From positions 1-64,000 of the forward strand of contig CARTDZ010000001.1 of assembly GCA_949067325.1 (NCBI GenBank): a DNA stretch of 64,000 nucleotides. The letters run 5' to 3'. The DNA comes from an uncultured Eubacteriales bacterium. Lineage in GTDB: Bacteria > Bacillota > Clostridia > Christensenellales > UBA1242. Of the stretch, positions 61,656 through 64,000 are shown piece after piece. The position numbers were made by a program, and so were the translations under genes. The notes below the pieces were generated by a model, which worked only from the letters and a program-made list of their open reading frames with translations, searched no databases and was not told the DNA's origin. Each line of letters begins with the position of its first letter. Position 1 is the first letter of the stretch.

Positions 61656-62896
61656 GACCAAAAAGAAAAATTCCAAAAAAATATTTTGTCATCTATTCGC
61701 TTCTAGCAATCTTTCTCATTCTTTTTGTCGCGCCTCTTCTATCCTTTACTTTATCACCAACTCAAACTGTATCAGCTGCAAACGACAACCTTACACAAGA
61801 TGAGATTATGGAAGAAATAGGCTCGTCAGTCGACGACCAGCTTGGCAATCTAGATTTCTCTTCAATAGAGGATATTCTCTCTTCCTTTGACAAAAATGCT
61901 CAGGAAATTTTTGGCGGAAACAACTTTCTCAAAAAAGTTCAGTCAATCATAAATGGCGACTTCGCATCATCTTCAACTTCACTTTGGGGTGCTTTGTTTT
62001 CACTGTTTTTTGACGAACTTCTCTCAATGCTGCCAATCATATCTGCAGTCATTGCAGTTTCAATACTTGGCGGTATGCTTCAAGGGCTAAGACCAAACTC
62101 AAACGGCAAATCAATATCAAATCTTATCCACTTTGTGACCTATGGAATAATCGTCGTCTTACTTCTCACAATCGTTACAAAAATGATAGGGGTGACTACC
62201 AATACAATAACCTCCATCAAAGCACAAATGGACGCAATCTTTCCAATCCTTCTCACGCTGCTGACGGCAGTTGGTGGCAGCGTTTCAGTTTCAGTCTATC
62301 AGCCTGCAATGGCACTTCTTACAGGTGCAATCCTCAATCTTTTCACTTATGTTCTTCTTCCAATATTCATCTTCTCAACAGTGTTTAGCGTTGTTTCAAA
62401 CCTCTCAAACTCAATCAAACTTGACAAGTTTACCTCCTTTTTCAACAGCACTTTCAAATGGCTTACAGGTCTTATCTTCACAGTTTTTACCGCCTTTCTC
62501 TCAATTCAGGGGATAGCCGCAGGTGCAGTCGACGGCGTGTCTATAAGAACAGCCAAATACGCAATCCGCTCATACGTGCCAATCCTTGGCTCATACCTGT
62601 CTGACGGCATGAGCATAATCCTTGCCAGCTCAACACTTATCAAAAATGCAGTCGGGGCAGGCGGACTTCTTCTACTTGTAGCCACAATCCTCTCGCCACT
62701 TATTCAACTTATCATGTTTATGCTTGTCTTAAAGCTTATTGCAGGCATAGTAGAGCCTCTTGGCAATGGCCAAATAGCCAACTTTGTCAGCAGTCTGTCA
62801 AAAAGTCTGGTCCTTCTCATCGTCATCATCATAGGCGTAGCGTTTATCTACTTCATTATGCTTGGGCTTGTGATGTGTTCAGCAAATATAGTCTAA
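61652..62896 (+). CDS. spoIIIAE: stage III sporulation protein AE
   Basis: Protein of 414 aa: a signal-like first helix (about 10-35), an acidic extracytoplasmic region (about 45-120) and about seven further helices, as in SpoIIIAE. Seen: the family segment ILGGMLQGLRPNSNGKSIS and the Gly/Val-rich end. ATG 61652 is chosen because it overlaps the spoIIIAD stop; a longer frame from 61526 runs over the end of spoIIIAD. Confidence 0.9.
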   Translation: MRPKRKIPKKYFVIYSLLAIFLILFVAPLLSFTLSPTQTVSAANDNLTQDEIMEEIGSSVDDQLGNLDFSSIEDILSSFDKNAQEIFGGNNFLKKVQSIINGDFASSSTSLWGALFSLFFDELLSMLPIISAVIAVSILGGMLQGLRPNSNGKSISNLIHFVTYGIIVVLLLTIVTKMIGVTTNTITSIKAQMDAIFPILLTLLTAVGGSVSVSVYQPAMALLTGAILNLFTYVLLPIFIFSTVFSVVSNLSNSIKLDKFTSFFNSTFKWLTGLIFTVFTAFLSIQGIAAGAVDGVSIRTAKYAIRSYVPILGSYLSDGMSIILASSTLIKNAVGAGGLLLLVATILSPLIQLIMFMLVLKLIAGIVEPLGNGQIANFVSSLSKSLVLLIVIIIGVAFIYFIMLGLVMCSANIV

Positions 62897-62910
62897 AAGG
62901 AGGGGCAAAA

Positions 62911-63411
62911 ATGTTTTCAACTCTTTCGACATGGATTATCTCAATTGCAGGCATAATCTGCGTTTCGGTGATAGTCGAACTTATCCTTCCAAGCGGTGCA
63001 ATGAATAGATATATAAAAGGTATCTTCGCTTTTATTATCATTCTCGTCATTATCCTGCCAGTGCCAAAACTCCTAAAGTCCAAACTTGACCTTTCAGAAA
63101 TACTCGACTACGGGCAAATAGAAGTCGATGAAAATTATCTCTATCAGCTCAACCTCGACAAGCTAAATTATTTAAAAGAAGAACTTGAAACCCAAACCCA
63201 AACCCTTGGCTACAAAAATGTGGTCATCTCAATAAACGCAGACATATTTAGTTCAGCCTTTCAAATCAAGTCGATATATGTCGACTTAAGTCAGATAGGC
63301 ATAAGCGAAAATGCACCGCATAAAAATATTATTGAAATCAGACAAGACATCTCATCAGTCATCACAAAACAAATCAAAATAGAGGAGGAAAAGATATATT
63401 TCAATGAATAA
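62911..63411 (+). CDS. spoIIIAF: stage III sporulation protein AF
   Basis: Protein of 166 aa with two N-terminal membrane helices and a soluble alpha/beta domain related to EscJ/PrgK-type ring-building motifs. Seen: the LILPSGAMNRYIKGIFAFIIILVIILP region shortened at residues about 28-55. AAAGGAGGGG lies before ATG 62911, so the longer upstream frame is rejected. It overlaps spoIIIAG by 8 nt. Confidence 0.9.
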   Translation: MFSTLSTWIISIAGIICVSVIVELILPSGAMNRYIKGIFAFIIILVIILPVPKLLKSKLDLSEILDYGQIEVDENYLYQLNLDKLNYLKEELETQTQTLGYKNVVISINADIFSSAFQIKSIYVDLSQIGISENAPHKNIIEIRQDISSVITKQIKIEEEKIYFNE

Positions 63412-63940
63412 ATTATCAGAAAAGCTGTCGCAAGCATGGGACAAGCTCAAAAAAACAAAACACTTTGAAATTTATATAGCGCTTTTCTTCGCGCTGCTCG
63501 TTCTCATAGTATATTTTGCTGCATTTAAGGGCGGAGGAGATAAAAATGCTTCAACAAATATCGACACATCAAATCAAAATTTTTCCACTTCGTCGGAATA
63601 TGTTGGATACCTTGAGAATAAACTTGAAAGTGTATTAGGACAAGTCAAGGGTGCAGGCAACGTCGACATAATCATAACTCTTGAAAAGGGCTTCGAGTAC
63701 GTCTACGCTACAGAGGAAGAAACAAAAACAACTTCAAACGGAGGAAAAGTCACTTCAAGCACAATCATCATGCAAGACGGCAAGCCAGTGCTTGAAAAAG
63801 AAATCTTTCCAGTCGTGCAAGGAATTGTGATTGTCAGCAGCGGTGCAAATGATGTGTCAGTAAAAATGAATTTGCTGAGTGCGATACAAACGGTTGTAAA
63901 AGTCGACAACTCAAAGATAACAATCCTAGCAGGAAAATAA
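63404..63940 (+). CDS. spoIIIAG: stage III sporulation protein AG
   Basis: Protein of 178 aa with one N-terminal membrane helix (about 25-45), a linker and a ring-forming domain with the family pattern YLENKLESVLGQVKGAGNVDIIIT and a beta-rich end (IVIVSSGANDVSVKMNLLSAIQ in parts). SpoIIIAG forms a large ring in the intermembrane space in Bacillus. AGGAGGA precedes the ATG. Confidence 0.92.
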   Translation: MNKLSEKLSQAWDKLKKTKHFEIYIALFFALLVLIVYFAAFKGGGDKNASTNIDTSNQNFSTSSEYVGYLENKLESVLGQVKGAGNVDIIITLEKGFEYVYATEEETKTTSNGGKVTSSTIIMQDGKPVLEKEIFPVVQGIVIVSSGANDVSVKMNLLSAIQTVVKVDNSKITILAGK

Positions 63941-63963
63941 AAAGAAATATTAAGGAGAATATT

Positions 63964-64000
63964 ATGAAAAAGAGAACAAAAATCATCATTTTATCAGCAA
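63964..64000 (+). CDS. spoIIIAH: start of stage III sporulation protein AH (partial)
   Basis: The window ends 37 nt into a gene that starts MKKRTKIIILSA, basic then hydrophobic, after AAGGAG. Its position after spoIIIAG identifies it as spoIIIAH, the partner of SpoIIQ; sequence alone is too short to prove this. Confidence 0.75.
   Translation, partial: MKKRTKIIILSA

Overview
The window is about 64 kb of AT-rich, densely coded, mostly plus-strand chromosome from a low-GC Gram-positive, endospore-forming bacterium. It is most likely an uncultured anaerobic gut-type member of Clostridia; I infer this from gene content and cannot name the genus. Support comes from the spoIIIA operon, a pro-sigma-K gene, SpoIVFB, SpoVV/YlbJ and a YtxC-like gene. 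Further support is a threonine T-box, pta-ackA, an EF-P with a Lys-bearing loop, and canonical TTGACA-N17-TATAAT promoters. I see no rRNA, tRNA, CRISPR array, phage or insertion sequence.

Layout. 0-9.4 kb: spoIVFB, a nucleotidyl-cyclase-like membrane protein, mnmA, small membrane and hypothetical proteins, a HIT-RNase HI fusion, a DUF4364 gene and spoVV (minus strand). 9.4-12 kb: pta, ackA, rpmF. 12-24 kb: plsX-rnc-smc-ftsY, then sigK, an unusual diadenylate-cyclase-like gene, RNase P RNA, an unknown gene and rarA. 24.5-30 kb: an E2-like acyltransferase fold protein, polA, ruvX, a DUF1292 gene, a 41-aa small gene and a tandem array of terminator-like repeats. 30-38 kb: lipoprotein, ytxC-like gene, T-box plus thrS, a 24-aa peptide gene, yajC, a TIGR04086 gene, secD and secF. 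38-49 kb: an ABC exporter (minus), rpsB-tsf, a 950-aa protein of unknown function, then frr-uppS-cdsA-rseP. 48-58.6 kb: a PolC remnant, rimP-nusA-rnpM-ylxQ-infB, a cloverleaf-forming element, rbfA-nrnA-truB, and an endonuclease IV-like gene. 58.6-64 kb: efp and spoIIIAA to the start of spoIIIAH.

The genes mostly form conserved housekeeping modules: protein export, translation factors, lipid and isoprenoid synthesis, chromosome organisation and sporulation. Pro-sigma-K, its protease SpoIVFB, the SpoIIIA channel and the dipicolinate transporter SpoVV form one engulfment and late mother-cell programme.

Most unusual points: (1) the gene in the polC position keeps only the N-terminal, OB and DEDDh exonuclease parts, with no PHP or polymerase module; (2) a perfect four-way-junction cloverleaf of 92 nt lies between infB and rbfA; (3) a HIT hydrolase is fused to RNase HI; (4) several genes have a sigma-A promoter only 6-9 nt before an ATG with no Shine-Dalgarno, implying leaderless mRNAs; (5) four divergent family members carry altered catalytic residues (cyclase, E2-like, DAC-like, Nudix-like). 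TTG starts are common (rimP, infB, ylxQ, spoVV, spoIIIAD, the ABC exporter, the DAC-like gene).
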